Below are positions 33,081-44,917 of a stretch of 64,000 bases of DNA, one piece after another. Position 1 is the stretch's first letter. Each line of letters starts with the position of its first letter. This stretch comes from Fulvia fulva (lineage: Eukaryota > Ascomycota > Dothideomycetes > Mycosphaerellales > Mycosphaerellaceae), in NCBI RefSeq assembly GCF_020509005.1, contig NC_063013.1:62001-126000 (forward strand), written 5' to 3'. Made by a program: the position numbers and the translations under genes. The notes below the pieces were generated by a model, which had not been told where the DNA came from, did not search any database, and worked only from the letters and a program-made list of their open reading frames with translations.

Positions 33081-33448
33081 CTTGGTGGATCGCAACGGTA
33101 TCGCTCGGAGGAGGGAGTGTCGCCGGCGACTGGATCGTAGTTCGTGAGGGCGTGAAAGTATGGTATGGTAGTGTCGCGCGGGAGATGTCGGTGGTAAAAG
33201 GCGGGCGGAAAGGTTCTCTTGGAGCTCTGTTCCGGCTGCGGCTAGCCTAGCGTCGTTCGGCAGCCGGATGGCAGGGATCGTTCGCGTGTCGGATCATAAG
33301 ACGGCAGTGTCACATGAAAGTGCATGTGGTACTGTAGTGCTCATGCAGCAGTGACGATTGACTTCCTACCGCTGACAATGCGCATCGTGCATTGCCATCA
33401 CTCTACACACAACCCATAGCTTCGCTCCCGCGCGAACCACTCCGCAGC
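33081..33448. promoter_or_regulatory. divergent promoter region of IDH1 and SEC5
   Basis: The 368 bp between two ATGs facing away from each other must hold both promoters. No TATA box is evident; I saw no convincing specific site. Confidence 0.5.
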
Positions 33449-36400
33449 ATGCCCATCACCGCCGACCAGGAACGGGAGCTCCTCAATCGCTACAAGCTCA
33501 CGACTCTCTACCCAAACGAATGGCCTCACCAGAACGACGACGACGACGACGACGACGATGATGATGACTCCTCTGAAAGCGACACCGATACCAAGCGCAG
33601 CCGACGCGGATCCAAGTACTCGAAAATCGACAGTCACGCGAGTTTGAAGAGCAGCATCACCTCACGCAGCGCTCCCAGCAATGATGTTGGTGTTCAGAAG
33701 GACGAACCGGATGCGCTGGGCATGGCACCCAGTGTTGCGGGCGAGCTACGCAAGAGAGGCTTGCCGGTAGAGGACAATCTCGCTCTGCGAAACAAGTTCA
33801 TGTTGAGCTCTACCAGTTTCAGCCCGGCGCTGTATCTGTCGCAGGTGCATCAGAATGCGAGCACGGAGGTACGTTTGGAGAGTGCCAGTGGGCGATCGGT
33901 GGCTGAGAAAGGGTTGGAGCGCTGGAGATGGGCGATGCACGAAGCGCTTGCTCTCCACTATCATAATGTCTTCTGAGCTAACAGAATGCGTTTAGGAGCT
34001 GCTACGAGGCCTGGACTTTTTGAGCAAAAGCATTGAACAGAAGAGTGCCAGCCTGAAGGTCTTGGTAGAGAGCAACTTCGAGCGTTTCGTCAGGGCCAAG
34101 GCAACCATCGACACCGTCTATACCGAAATGCGCACACAAGGCGTGGAGCCAACACGACTTTCGCAAACACCCTCCGCCGGAACGACTAGTAGCATGCGCC
34201 CCCACTCCCGCCAAACAAGCAAGAACCAAAGCCACTTCCGCAACACCAGCGGCCCCTTCGGCTCACAAGCAAAAGCCATGCCCATAGACAAGAAAAAGAA
34301 CGCCCTCACCAAAGAATCCGAATACGGCGTCCAAGGCATCAAAGCACCTCTCCAAGAAGTCGCGATCAAAGCAGAAGAAGTTTGGGGCCCAGCCCTAGGC
34401 GGCCGCGAAAAGGAGGAAACCCTAAAAGCCCTCCAAAACGCCCTCGAACAACATCGCGAAGTCTTCACTCTCAGCGGCAGCATCCACGAAGCGATCAAGA
34501 AGAACGATTACGACGGCGTGGTCGATGGGTACAAGAAAGCGAAATCACATGCAGAGAAGGCCAGGAAGATTGCGGAAATCGCTCAAGAAAATGAGATGGA
34601 GCTAGGCGACCAGGATACCCACCAGGTGATTGTGACAGCGAGGATGTGGCATGGTGTGAATGTGCAGGTTGATCAGTTTAAGCAGGAGGTTTGGAGACGG
34701 TTGAAGACGAGTCACGGGAAGAGGCCGGCTGCTGTGGCAGATGAGTCGGATAAGGAGTTGCATATGGAGTTGTTGTCGACGTTGCTGCAGCTTGGGGTTG
34801 ATGAGAATCCGATCTGGTACGTGTGGCAAGAGTGCCCGCTCTCGAGTTCAGCATCTGCCGCTGAGACACTGCTGCGCCTTTCTGGGGTACAACTAATAAA
34901 CTTCTGTTTGTAGGGTCTGGATCAACAGTCACTACCTGTACCTGAAAGACAGAATCGCGCGATCGTTCGAGAGAAGCAGGATTGAGGTTGAGATTCTACG
35001 GCGAAAATTGGCTGCCAACCCAAACATGGTACGTCGCTGCGCTCGTCTCGCTCCAAGCTGACAGGACTTGCTGAGGTACTGTCACGCCGTTCTCGAGTAT
35101 AGCTAACGCCCTTCTGTTTGTAGGAAAATGCGACCCTGGCCAAGCACTTGCGGACTGCTTTCAATGCTTCCGGTTCGATGTGGCTTGCCAGAGATCCAGC
35201 AAGAGACATGGACCAACCTAATGTTATCGCTTTCTGGGAGAAGGTCCATGCATCACTGGTATCTCTTCTGTCGCCGCAAGCAGGTACGTGGGTATCAGAT
35301 GGCGATCCATGGCTCAGCTTGGAGTGACATTCGAGAGGCATGCGATGCACGACGCGCTCTCCTCCGCTCTTTGCTTCTGTCGGCTATAGCTAACGTTCCT
35401 GTGTTGTAGGTGTCCTCTCGGAAGTGCTAGAGTGGTACAACACTGCTCAAGACTTCATCGACAACAAAGCACAAAAGTCATTTCCCACAGCAGTCTTTGC
35501 GTCAGGCTTCACCCACCTCTCCCTCGAGCCGGAACACATCGACGCCATTCGCTCCGCTGCAGTGGAACTGGTTGGCCTACTACGCGAGAACGTCAATTCT
35601 TTCTTTCGAGACGCGCCAGTAGAAGACATTAGCGAGCTATACTCACCCATACCCCCAACGCCAATCTCACCAGACCTCAAAACACCACTGTCGCCAAATG
35701 TCATACGCAGCTCCAGCTTCGACCCTCACAACATCCCACCCCCTAGCCCGAGGCGAGGCGAAGCATACGAGAAGTTCGCTTTCTGGCCACCAGGAGCCAA
35801 TTCGTTGTCTGGCGCCCACTATCTCGCCCGCTACCTAGCCCAAGTCGGGACAGCCATGGGCGAGATGGCAGGCATGGCAGTCATCAAACAATCGAACGAC
35901 AGCGAGAAGTTAAAAGCCCTCGTCATCAACGTCCGCGAACGCCTCATCACAGCAATCTGCTCCAGCTGGAGCGCCGATTCGGAGAAATGCAGAGTCCTCG
36001 AAAGCTGGACCCGAAGCCCCGATCGCCGCGACCTCACCCTCATGCCCACCTACTTCGAAGCGTGGGAGGAGCAGGTGCTTAGTAACGTGCAGAAGATCGC
36101 ATACGTTTCCGACGCTGTTGTCGCTAAGAGCGGCGCAGGAGCCGTGGATGTTATTGCGCCTCCTTCTGCTAAGCTGTTGCAGGTTGTGCGAGGGTGTTTT
36201 ACGACGAGTTTGTATAAGAGTTTGAATGGGATGGTGGAGAATGCGGAGAAGTTGAAGAGTGATAGGAATGGGGTTGGGGAGGAGGTTGATCCGGAGGGGG
36301 TCACGGTGCCGAGGAAGAGGGAGGTTGATGGGGAGGTGGCTGGCGCGGTTGGGGTTGAGGCTGTGGATGCTTCGAATAAAGTGAGTGAATCTCCGATTGG

Positions 36401-37221
36401 CTTGCAGAGGCCGTGATACTGACATGCCCACAGAACGTTCGAATGCTGTTGACGCTTTCGAACCTCAATCACCTTCGCAGTGAGGTGATCCCACAGTTGA
36501 TCTCCCACTTCGAATCCGCCTTCTCGGTCAAGCTTACGGAAGAATCGAAGACCATTCGCGACGTTCTGGCCCAAATCGACGCCCGCCTCTTCCAATCCTA
36601 CGTCGACCCTACTATCAAGGTCCTCCAGCAGACCATCGCGGCAGGCATTGCATCACCTACATGGGTACCTTCCACTCCACGACCAATCGATGCGCGCCCT
36701 TATGTCTACGATGTGCTGATTAGTCTGGTGTTGGTCCATGCCGAGGTCACGAGTACCACCACGACAACACTAACAGTAAGTTTCCCCCTCTCACGCTCAG
36801 CAGGCATCGCTGAGCTACCAGTCTGTGTCGCCGGGCCATAACTAACCTCCTTCCCCTCGAACAGGGCCAAATCCTCTCCTTCCTCCTAGAGCACTGCTCC
36901 ATGGCCCTAATCGAAGCCTTCAAACGCCGAACCCATTACTCCCTCCCCGCGCTCATGCAGGCTACATTGGACGTGGAATTCATGGCGCAGACTCTCAACA
37001 ACTACACAACCGACAAGGCCGGCGAAGTGCAGAGCCAAATTTACCTAGCGCTTGATGAGCGCACGGATAATGATGCGAGGGCGAAGCTGCAGGGCGAGTT
37101 GCCTGAGATGCGTGGAATCTTGAAGAAACTTAGAGAGAGCACTAAGGGTGAATTCGGCTGTTTCCGCCGCGAGCGGAGAGGCAGGAGAGATGCTGGGAGC
37201 CGGGAGGGGGCGAAGGGGTAG
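33449..37221 (+). CDS. SEC5: exocyst complex component Sec5
   Basis: Seven exons (33449-33868, 33996-34816, 34914-35028, 35124-35283, 35410-36380, 36434-36775, 36865-37221) join in frame to 1,061 aa; donors are GTACGT, GTGAGT or GTAAGT, and branch motifs such as GCTAAC and ACTAAC are visible. Sec5 is a subunit of the octameric exocyst that tethers secretory vesicles to the plasma membrane at growing tips. The start ADQERELLNRYKLTTLYPNEW and the block ELLRGLDFLSKSIEQKSASL, followed by VESNFERFVRAKATIDTVY, are diagnostic of fungal Sec5. A run of 11 Asp codons (33536-33568) lies in the disordered N-terminal part. ATG 33449 is the first one in frame with the conserved N-terminus. Confidence 0.93.
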
Positions 37222-38289
37222 ATACGTGGGTAGATGATGGATTTGCTTTCGAGATCGGTGTGCATATTTGATTACGTGAGAGTGACCCCGGCGCTCGGAA
37301 AGGGTGCGGAGTCGGTGAGAGACGCTTTTGAGACTGCAGCTCTTGGGGAGCTGGGTTCTGGGTCGTGGTTGCTACAATTGCTGCTCTCGATGTTCGCGGG
37401 CGTTGCCGTGCGGGTGAAATGGAGGACGGTGTGGCCTCAGAGTCGGCATTACGGGGGATTCTGAACGAGATCGGTCTCGTCGTCGCCTTGGAACAGCTTT
37501 CGCGGGCTGTGCTGCCCACAAAGATGCCCAACCCTGCCTGCGGATACCATCCGTCTCCTCACCTGATGTGCCGGGTGTGCGGATGTGTCGTCTTTTCTGA
37601 TATTCTTGATGCATAGTATAATGGGGACGGGGATGGGGATGGAGGTGGAGGTGAGGTTTTCCCTTGGCGAGGGTTTTAAAACGCCGGCGGCTTTTGGAGG
37701 AGATGGCTGGCGTGTGGAGATCTCGGTTGGATTGTGAGGTAGTACATAGGGGGTGTGGTAGGGCGGCGATGGTGGCTGGGGTTTCTTTTTACTGGGGGTG
37801 AGGTTGTGCGATTTTGCAGAGATGTTGTGTGAGGGTGGGATGGTGGGGCGTTTTTGGTAAGGAGGTGGGTTATGGGTTTCGGGTTAGCGTTGTCGCTGGT
37901 GGGACTGCTGAGGGTTGTGGTCGGCTGTTAAAGACCGAGTGAGCTTCTGCTGGCTCAAGTCAGTATTCTGCATCTAAGCACATGATTCTAGAGCTTGAGG
38001 CATCACAGTACTGTCTTCTTCGAATCGATTGTATTTCGTGGTGCCTTTCAGCTAGCCACCACTTTGTACCGTCTTGAGGATACAGCAACTGCAGCTTCCT
38101 CGTCCGTACTACCTGCATCGTGAGAGCTGATCTGTCCCGCGATACATCACCATTACCCCACCAGCTTGGGCCGGGCAATCGTCAAGCGCAGCAAACGCCT
38201 ATCGCTGCGACTGCACGTCTCTGGACGTAATCCTCTCAGCTGGCCTTTCTCATATCCTAACACTCCCCTCAACTCTCCACCCCGCCATC
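37222..38289. other. convergent 3' flanks, G-rich on the plus strand
   Basis: Lies between the SEC5 and LSM4 stops. Bases 37622-37655 have three GGGG runs spaced by 2 nt followed by GG runs, and G/T-rich sequence continues to about 37900. No gene supported. Confidence 0.45.
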
Positions 38290-38776
38290 TCAAAGACCCC
38301 TCCCCCTCCCCCGTCCCGGTACACCCCTTCCTCTTCCCCTTCCCCTCTCGCCACCATGTCCACCCCTACCACCATCTCCCCGTCCACCTCTATGTCCGCC
38401 TCTCTGCCCTTGCTGGCTAACCTGCTGCTCCTTGACCATATCCACGACCTCATCCGGCACCCTCAAGCACTTGATATTGTTCCCACGCACGTAACACTCC
38501 GGGAGTCGGAAGAATTTGTCGCCGTCGGGGGACGTTTGCACGACTTCTTTGAGGGTGATGTTCATGTAGGTGTCGCAGGAGACGAGGTGGCCGTTGAGGG
38601 TTTCGCCGGTTTTGAGTTCGACGAGCATGGGGTGGCCTTGGGCTGCGGTGAGGAGGCCGAGGGGGAGCTGGGGTGTGGTCAGTTGGAGGTGGAAGTGGAG
38701 GATAATGGGTGGGAGGGTGTGGAGGGTGTTGTTGTAGTGGGGTGGAGGGTGATGGGGTGGCTGGTGGGCTTACCAT
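38290..38776 (-). CDS. LSM4: U6 snRNA-associated Sm-like protein LSm4
   Basis: Minus strand. The first exon consists only of the start codon (38776-38774); a 106-nt intron (38773-38668, donor GTAAGC, branch AACTGACC, acceptor CCCCAG) follows; exon 2 is 38667-38290. The product is 126 aa, beginning [20 protein letters not shown]. The Sm1 motif ([21 protein letters not shown]) and Sm2 motif ([15 protein letters not shown]) are complete. LSm4 is one of seven subunits of the LSm2-8 ring on U6 snRNA and the LSm1-7 ring in mRNA decay. The C-terminus is a Gly/Arg-rich tail (RGRGRGRG type), as in other LSm4 proteins, which promotes P-body assembly. The ATG-only exon is confirmed by the fit to the conserved N-terminus. 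Confidence 0.93.
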
Positions 38777-39491
38777 TGTGAGTGATGTTGCACGATTACG
38801 GGCGCTGTTGGTAATGGAGAGTGTGGATGTGCTATCGGCTCATGCTGGTGTTGTGCTGTGTTATGCGCAAGTCGACCTTGACTCTGTTTGTGAGTTGACG
38901 TCTTGCGCTGTGAGGCAGCCCAGACCCGGCAAGATTATGCTGAAAGCAGTAAGCGCAGTGGGGTGGCCTGCTTATCTCAGACAACCAGAGCTGCTTCCGA
39001 GTTCCGACATTGCCTCCCAATTCCCTACAACAACTGACATAACACCTGCGCGCCTACACATGTATCGCCATGTCATCTGTTGACACAAGGTTCGTCCCAT
39101 GCTGCAGCATAGTACCCGGAGTCACGTCTCAATGAAGTGTAATGACTAAATGGACACCCTTTTGGTCGTAATGCAGCAACTGCCACCCAACCTGCATCAC
39201 ACGAATGGCAGGTAATTCAGGCGGACGATACCACAGATACAGCTCTGACAGCACACGACATCCCGTCCTCCCAGATCACTATCTGTAACCCCAGATGGCC
39301 CTGGAACTTTGTTCGCGATGCAACCCTACTGAAGCGGGGTGTAGCACGAGGGTGATCTACAGTGCCTGTAGGATTGCATTGTTACGAGGGACTTGGTGAG
39401 CTTGTTCGACAGGCCTATCTGGGCCACCAAGGCTTATACTCTTCACCTTCTCGCTCTCTGACCTCTATTGCACTGTTCTTCACTGCCCGCA
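38777..39491. other. divergent upstream region of LSM4 and the sugar transporter
   Basis: About 715 bp without a supported gene; it must contain both promoters. No clear TATA or other site found. Confidence 0.45.
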
Positions 39492-41193
39492 ATGCTTCGA
39501 AAGTCGGCGACAGGCACATGGCTGCCCGCCTGGGTACCAGACTCAACATTCGTGTTGTCTTTCCTGCTGATTATATGCTCCCTTGTGCAATCAGCTGTAC
39601 GTTTTACGATGGGAAAGAAGATGTTGATGCTGACATGTTCCTAGACAGGCGGCTATGATGGCTCTATGCTCAATGGTCTCAACATCTTGCCCGTGTACTT
39701 GGACTACTTCAAGCTCACCCCTGCGACTACCGGCTTGAACACGGCATCAGTCTTCATTGGAGGATTCTTTGGTCCGATCTTCGCCGGTGTGATGGCTGAC
39801 CGCCTTGGACGACGCCCAGCGATCTTTTGGGGCTCCATCATCACATTCTTAGGGATCGTCTTGCAGACTGCAGCACAGAACGTCGCCATGTTCGTGATCG
39901 GTCGCATCATCCTTGGGTTCGGCTCAGCAGTCTCGGGTATCGCAAGCGGTGTCTACCTCTCCGAGACGTTCTCAAGTCGATGGCGAGCATGGGGTGTCGG
40001 TTTGCTCAACGACTTCTACTACGTGGGAGCTCTCATCGCAGCCGGTATCACGCTTGGTACGGGCACGTGGCAGAGTACCTGGGCTTGGCGAGCACCATCG
40101 CTCTTTCAAGCCATCTTCTCCTTGCTCTGCATCATGATCTTGCCGTTCGTTCCGGAATCGCCACGCTGGCTCGTGAATGCTGGCCTGTTTGAAAAAGCTC
40201 GATTGTCCGTTGCGCAGACGAACGCTAACGGAGATCTCGATGATCCTGTAGTGCTGGTTGTGTATAAGGAAATCGTGGATACTCTGAAATGGGAAAAGGA
40301 TGAACAGCGCTCGATGACACCCCTTCAGGTCGCGAAAGACCCAATCGCTCGCAAGAGACTCCTCATCGGCGTGTCCGCGGGACCATTCTCCTGCATTGCT
40401 GGGAACATCATCGCCTCATACTACCTTGGTGCCGAACTCGATTCAGCCGGCATCACCGACAGCCTGCAACAGCTGAAAGCCAATGTGGTCCTCAATGTCT
40501 GGAGCCTACTATGCTGTTTAGTTGGAACTCTGTTGTGCGCAAGCTGGGGTCGCAAGCCAACTGCTTTGGTCACACAGTGTCTGCTGGTGGTCTGCCTCTT
40601 CATCATCGGCGGCCTGTCGAAGCTGTACGCCAGTGATCCAGTTGGTGCCTCTCGTGGTCTGGTGTACGGTAACGTGGCCGTCATGTTCCTCTTTCAAGGC
40701 TTCTATTCGATCGCTTGGACACCTTTGCTTTACTTATACCCACCGGAAGTGATGAACTACTCTATACGGGCGAATGGAGTTGCGTTCTCGCAGTTCATGC
40801 TCAATGCACTTGCGTAAGTCTTTGTTCGGAAATCGAATTGACATGCGTTGACCCTTTGACTAGGCTGTTGCTGGTTTTCGTCATGCCCATTGGGCTCGCA
40901 AACATTGGCTGGAAAATGTACATGATCAATGGAGGCTGGGATATCATTGTGATAGTGCTCATCGTGAGTCAAGAAGCACCGCAGTAGCACACCGAATTAC
41001 TGACACTGAACAGGCTGTGTACTGGATCGAAACGAAAGGTAAGACTCTCGAAGAGATCGATGCAATCTTTGAGGGACAAAAACACTCCGATGTACCGGAC
41101 GTTGAGCTTGTCCGTTCCGGTCAGGTCAAGCTTGATGTGGTTCATATTGAGAAGCAGCTTGACACTGAGGTTGTCAACACAAAGATTGAGTAG
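39492..41193 (+). CDS. MFS sugar transporter (hexose/lactose-permease-like)
   Basis: Four exons (39492-39596, 39645-40813, 40864-40963, 41014-41193; introns of 48-50 nt) give 517 aa. The acceptor at 39644 is chosen because it keeps the frame into GGYDGSMLNGLNILP, the first-helix signature of fungal sugar permeases. Further family signatures are DRLGRRPA (loop 2-3), PESPRWLVNAG (after helix 6), and ETKGKTLEEID at the end of helix 12. Twelve membrane helices are expected. The protein imports a mono- or disaccharide with protons at the plasma membrane. Its neighbour two genes on is a secreted beta-galactosidase, and both point the same way, so galactose, lactose or a galactoside-derived sugar is a reasonable inferred substrate; sequence alone does not prove it. 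Confidence 0.9.
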
Positions 41194-41392
41194 CGAACCG
41201 TGACCTCGGTGTCGCTGACGTGCGGCGATCTTGATGTTTTGAGATCGAGACTTGAGGAATGTACAGCAAATTTCCCGTCCCGGACGCTTGCATACTTCAC
41301 GAGACCTGCTCGCTCTTTCACACAGACTACACAGGATCTCACTGTCATTGCAAATCACTGTCGCTACCACACCATCGTCAACGTCCGCCAAA

Positions 41393-41913
41393 ATGCTCAC
41401 AGCTTCGACCCTCCGCCTCATCGGCGCCTTGTCCTTGGCAGCACAATCCTACGCCGCAGGTACGTCCATCTTCCCTTCACCACAAAACGTTATCGCCCAC
41501 TAATTCAACATCTAGTCATCACAGTCACAGCCGGCACACCCTGCGCAACCTCCCTCTCCGCCCCATCCTCAACATACAACTTCTCCCCCCTCGGCACCTG
41601 CGGAGCAGAACCCGGCTTCAACTGCTACGGCGCCCCCAGCGGCAGCTGCTGCAGCACATACGGCTACTGTGGCTCTGGACCGGAATACTGTGGTAGCGGA
41701 TGTCAGCCAGAGTTTGGAGATTGTGATGAGATACCAATTGAGACGCCACCAGCCTCTTCTTCGATGGGGCTGCCGCCGGACTATACTGCGCCGCCGGTGG
41801 TTAGTTCGTCGGTGTTGCTGTCTGTGTCGTTGTCGATGTCGGGGTCGGAGGTGATTCCGGTTACGAGGTCGGCGGTTTGTTATGGTTATGAGAATGGGCA
41901 GTATTGTTTCTGA
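41393..41913 (+). CDS. small secreted chitin-binding protein (CBM18, hevein-like)
   Basis: Exons 41393-41459 and 41516-41913 (intron 56 nt, donor GTACGT) give 154 aa. A signal peptide is clear (MLTASTLRLIGALSLAAQSYAA). Residues about 51-92 form one hevein-type domain with eight cysteines in the CBM18 spacing; the core SGSCCSTYGYCGSGPEYCG contains the Ser and aromatic residues that stack on N-acetylglucosamine. The C-terminal half is Ser/Pro-rich and disordered, ending with two more cysteines (VCYGYENGQYCF). Such proteins bind chitin in the wall; in plant pathogens some shield hyphae from chitinases or hide chitin fragments. It lies 200 bp after the transporter and 675 bp before the GH42 gene, all on the plus strand. 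An effector role is inference only. Confidence 0.85.
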
Positions 41914-42587
41914 GGGCTTGCGCTGTTGGGGGTGAGGTTGTTGCGAGGAATGGGGAAGGATGTTGGGGATTCTTGTACACTTAGTCTCTTTCCGTTCAAG
42001 CATCATACGCTGGTGCATGTACTTCAGCGATGATCTGGTCTCTTCTGCTGGTTGTCGAAGACAGGTTGATCAGCTTCGGTTGGAGTATTATCTCGTTCTC
42101 AGCGGTGTCGCTTTATTCTCCATTTGATCATGACTAACGTCGTCTGACAACCTCGATCGAGACTTTCTGAAATGTGAGACGGGGTTTGTTTTGCTACATA
42201 TTGTCTAAAAGCGAGGGCCTGATCACATACGGCCATAGGCGAATGAAAACTAGAAACCCCGTCCGCTCTTTCATATATAAGCATTCGACCGCGAGACTAG
42301 TACTACGGTAGGTGACTACGTGGGAATCCCTCGTGCTGTATGTTTTTTGCTCTTTGCTTAGAATGTCGCTCCAATCCGAAGATCCGCCGTTTGATGGCGC
42401 GAAGAGCCGCAACCACGAACCGAGCTGCCGAATCTGCACCATAGTACTTTAGCATAAACACAACCGGCACTCCACATGTCGTTTGAGGTGGAGATTCTGG
42501 AGATCATGGCTGGGGAGTCCATATAAGGACATGAAGCCCTCCCTTCAAGCAGGATTCTCCCGCTTCTCGTCGGCACTTTTTGCGAGC
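41914..42587 (+). promoter_or_regulatory. upstream region of the GH42 gene with TATA-like box
   Basis: TATAA at 42522-42526 lies 62-66 bp before ATG 42588. An in-frame ATG at 42531 is only 5 bp after the box and so is probably upstream of transcription start; this decides for ATG 42588. Nothing else recognised in this stretch. Confidence 0.45.
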
Positions 42588-44917
42588 ATGCGTGCACATC
42601 TGACGACAGCAGCACTCTTGCTGGCCACCACAACATCTGGCTTATCGACAACTGACCAGGCCTACGCAAGATCTGACCAGAATGTCTCACTGACTCCAGA
42701 TGCCTCACGCTGGCCCAGCGGCATACACCTCGCCGTGGACTACTACCCCTCCCAATGGCCAGAATGGATGTGGGAGTCTGATGTGGCACGCATGCGAGAC
42801 AGTAACATCTCGCTCGTCCGCGTCGATGAGTTTGACTGGAGTGTCTTGGAGCCAAAGGAAGGGCAATACAACTTCACCCTTCTAGACAAGACGCTGGACC
42901 TTCTCCAGAAATACGGCATCAAAGCGATTGTGGGCACACCGACAGCAGCACCGCCCAATTGGCTCACAGAGAAGTATGAGGTCAACTTTGTAGATCGAAC
43001 GAATACGACTTTGCTCTTTGGGTCGAGGAGACATTATAGCTTGTCTTCTTTTGATTATCGAGAGCAGAGTCAGAAGATTACGCGTCAGTTGGCAGAGAGA
43101 TATGGGAATCATGAGGCTGTGGCTGGGTGGCAGCTTGATAAGTGAGTTCCCCAATCAAAGGCGAGAGTCTGTAGTACTTGGCTGATCGAGCAGTGAGTTC
43201 GGCTGCCACGACACAGTACGAAGCTACGATAAAGACGCCAAGACTCGTTTCCGTTGGTGGTTGAAGGAGAAGTACGGCACTATTGAGAACATGAACGATG
43301 CTCAAGGTCGGGTGTTTTGGTCGTCTCAGTACGAGAGCTTCGATGCGGTAGAGCCGCCGTTTCTTGAGGTGTACACCAATAACGAGGCGCATACGCTGGA
43401 TTGGTATACCTTCAGCTCCGATATGGTTGCAGAGTTCGCCAAAGAGCAGGTCGTGATCTTGAGAAAGTATGCGCCGCATCAGTTCGTTACGACGAACTTT
43501 ATGGTGTTGTTTACGGTATATTTTCCGGCCCTAGCTATACATGCTGCAACAAATGCTGATGGCTTAACAGGATTTCAATCACTACAAGTTCACCCGCGAC
43601 ACCGGTATCGACCTAGCAACCTTCGACCAGTACGCTCTAGCTGGTACCAGCGCAGTCCTACTATCTGACCACGAAATGACGGACTACTTGCGCACAGGTG
43701 TACCAGACCTCCAAGCTCTCAACCATGCGTTGTACCGTGGCATCTCTGGCGCTGCATATGGCCAAAATCATGGCCCGTTCGGAGTCATGGAGATGCAACC
43801 TGGAGTCCTCAATTGGAACCAGTACCGCGTCTCTCCACTTGAAGGCATGGTACGTCTTTGGACCCACGAGACCTTCGCGGCATCGGGAGATTTGGTGAAC
43901 TACTTCCGCTGGCGGCAGGTGCCTTATGCTCAAGAGCAGACCTTGTCTGGGCTTTTCACAGCCGATAATGTTGAAGATGAGGGCTTCGTTGAGTCTCAAA
44001 TTTTCGCTGAGGAGGACCTTCCCAAGCTGCGGTCAGCAGGCATTGAGGAGGCTGCAGGCCAGGCCGATGTCGCCCTCGTCTTCGATTACACCTCCCACTG
44101 GGTCTGGGCTATCGAGCCCTACAGTGGGTCCTGGTCCGTCAAAGATGCCGGCTACACAGGTGCAGTTCTGGCATACACAGACCTCATCTACTCTTTCTAC
44201 TCAGCTCTGCGCCGTCTCGGTCTCAGCGTCGATATCATCTCCCCAGAGCAGAGTCTGGAAGGCTACAAGATGGTTGTTGTGCCGTCGCTACCCATCATCC
44301 CCGAGACCTTTGATAAGGCTCTGTCGGACTTCTCGGGATCGGTCATCTTCGGGCCCAGTACGGGCAGCAGAACTCCCAACTTCGCATACCCACCAGGCCT
44401 GACACCTTCCGAAGGGTCGTTGCGAACTCGTCTGCCTATGCGGGTGAGCCGTATCGAGACTCCACCAACCTACGCGAACAGTGGTGTCTCATATGCCGGT
44501 ACCACGTACAACATTTCTGCTCGCGAGGAATGGATCACATGCGCAAGAGACGACAGCACCAGCAACGCCACAGTGTCGTACACCTCTCCACACCGCCCAG
44601 GAAAGCCGGCGGCGTGCTCGGAGGACGGTCTGCACTATCTTGCGTTTAACCCGCCAGTCGACATGCTCGTAGCCTATCTCGGTGACGTCGCTGCCGAGGC
44701 AGGGATCCAAGACCTGACTGGTCGCGTGGCCGACCAGGAAAACGACCTGGGTGCTACCCTGAGGCTGGCAAGGCGAGGCGATCTGCTATGGGCCATCAAC
44801 TACGGTTCCAAAGCACACAGTGCACCAACAGTCGACGGGGATCTGATTGTCGGCGACAACGCCGATGAGGTCCCGGCGGCTGGCGTGTTGGTGTGGAAGC
44901 TCGCACGAGCAGATTGA
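42588..44917 (+). CDS. secreted beta-galactosidase, GH42
   Basis: Three exons (42588-43141, 43194-43515, 43571-44917; introns 52 and 55 nt) give 740 aa. The N-terminus MRAHLTTAALLLATTTSGLS is a signal peptide. The catalytic (beta/alpha)8 domain starts GIHLAVDYYPSQWPEWMWES and has VDEFDWSV and LEPKEGQYNF. The acid/base Glu is in WQLDNEFGCHDT, whose codons span the first intron; the nucleophile Glu is in GVMEMQPGVLNWNQYRVSP. A trimerisation-like domain (VALVFDYTSHWVW) and a C-terminal beta domain follow, the usual GH42 layout. The enzyme removes terminal beta-galactosyl residues. GH42 is mainly a bacterial family and scarce in ascomycetes, so transfer from bacteria is possible, but the introns show it is settled in a fungal genome. 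Confidence 0.9.

Noticed and set aside
35910..36595. Long minus-strand frames within SEC5
   Set aside because: Antisense shadows of conserved Sec5 exons with no signature of their own.
42531..42588. Earlier ATG (42531) as the GH42 start
   Set aside because: It lies 5 bp after the TATA-like box and would bury the signal peptide; ATG 42588 gives a clean signal sequence.
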